Source: Candidatus Altarchaeota archaeon
Lineage (GTDB): Archaea; Altiarchaeota; Altiarchaeia; IMC4; SCGC-AAA252-I15
Assembly (NCBI GenBank): GCA_026394745.1
Contig: JAPKXP010000188.1
Location: 1 to 5,802, forward strand
Length of the DNA: 5,802 nucleotides
Direction: 5' to 3'
The notes beneath the pieces were generated by a model. That model worked only from the letters and a program-made list of their open reading frames with translations. It had not been told where the DNA came from and did no database searches. Position 1 is the first letter of the stretch; each line of letters starts with the position of its first letter. Below are positions 5,792 through 5,802 of this stretch, piece after piece. The translations under genes were made by a program, and so were the position numbers.

Positions 5792-5802
5792 CACTTCCAC
5801 AC

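Noticed and set aside
1..5802. CRISPR array, tRNA, rRNA or insertion sequence
   Set aside because: No repeat-spacer pattern, cloverleaf-like sequence, rRNA segment, transposase or terminal inverted repeats were seen; the window is almost fully covered by protein-coding genes.

Overview
The window looks archaeal and holds six genes, all on the + strand and tightly packed. The reasons for archaea are an AT-rich TATA-box-like promoter in front of the second gene block, heavy use of AGG/AGA (Arg) and ATA (Ile) codons, GC-rich third positions, and start codons with short or overlapping junctions. I cannot name a lineage. The protein content is a type IV secretion/conjugation-type core of the kind known from Gram-positive bacteria, candidate-phylum bacteria and some archaea. 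No relaxase, coupling protein, pilin, integrase or replication gene is visible. Whether this is a conjugative element, an integrated remnant or a domesticated DNA-transfer machine cannot be decided from this stretch.

Block 1 (1-4099): a PrgI-like two-helix membrane segment fused to a TraC-like/VirB4-N-terminal-like domain (cut by the left window edge), a VirB4-family ATPase with a C-terminal extension resembling a PD-(D/E)XK nuclease fold, and a single-pass membrane protein with a Pro/Lys-rich linker and a possible PIN-like cytoplasmic domain. The first two genes are in the same frame and separated only by a TAG stop and nine coding-like codons, so they may be one polypeptide, a split gene, or two ordinary neighbours.

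A 65-base AT-rich intergenic region (4100-4164) holds three short palindromes. It probably carries the terminator of block 1 and the promoter of block 2.

Block 2 (4165-5771): a small basic soluble protein of unknown function, a six-helix membrane protein ending in a J-domain whose HPD motif reads HAD, and an 81-residue protein with a conserved-looking His/Asp pattern. These three genes overlap by 23 and 11 bases, which suggests translational coupling. A working model is that the PrgI/TraC-like and VirB4 proteins form the energised inner-membrane platform, and that the block 2 membrane protein is a channel or scaffold subunit (VirB6- or CedA-like in role only, not shown by homology) with a degenerate J-domain as a docking module. 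The last 31 bases hold only a weak hairpin.
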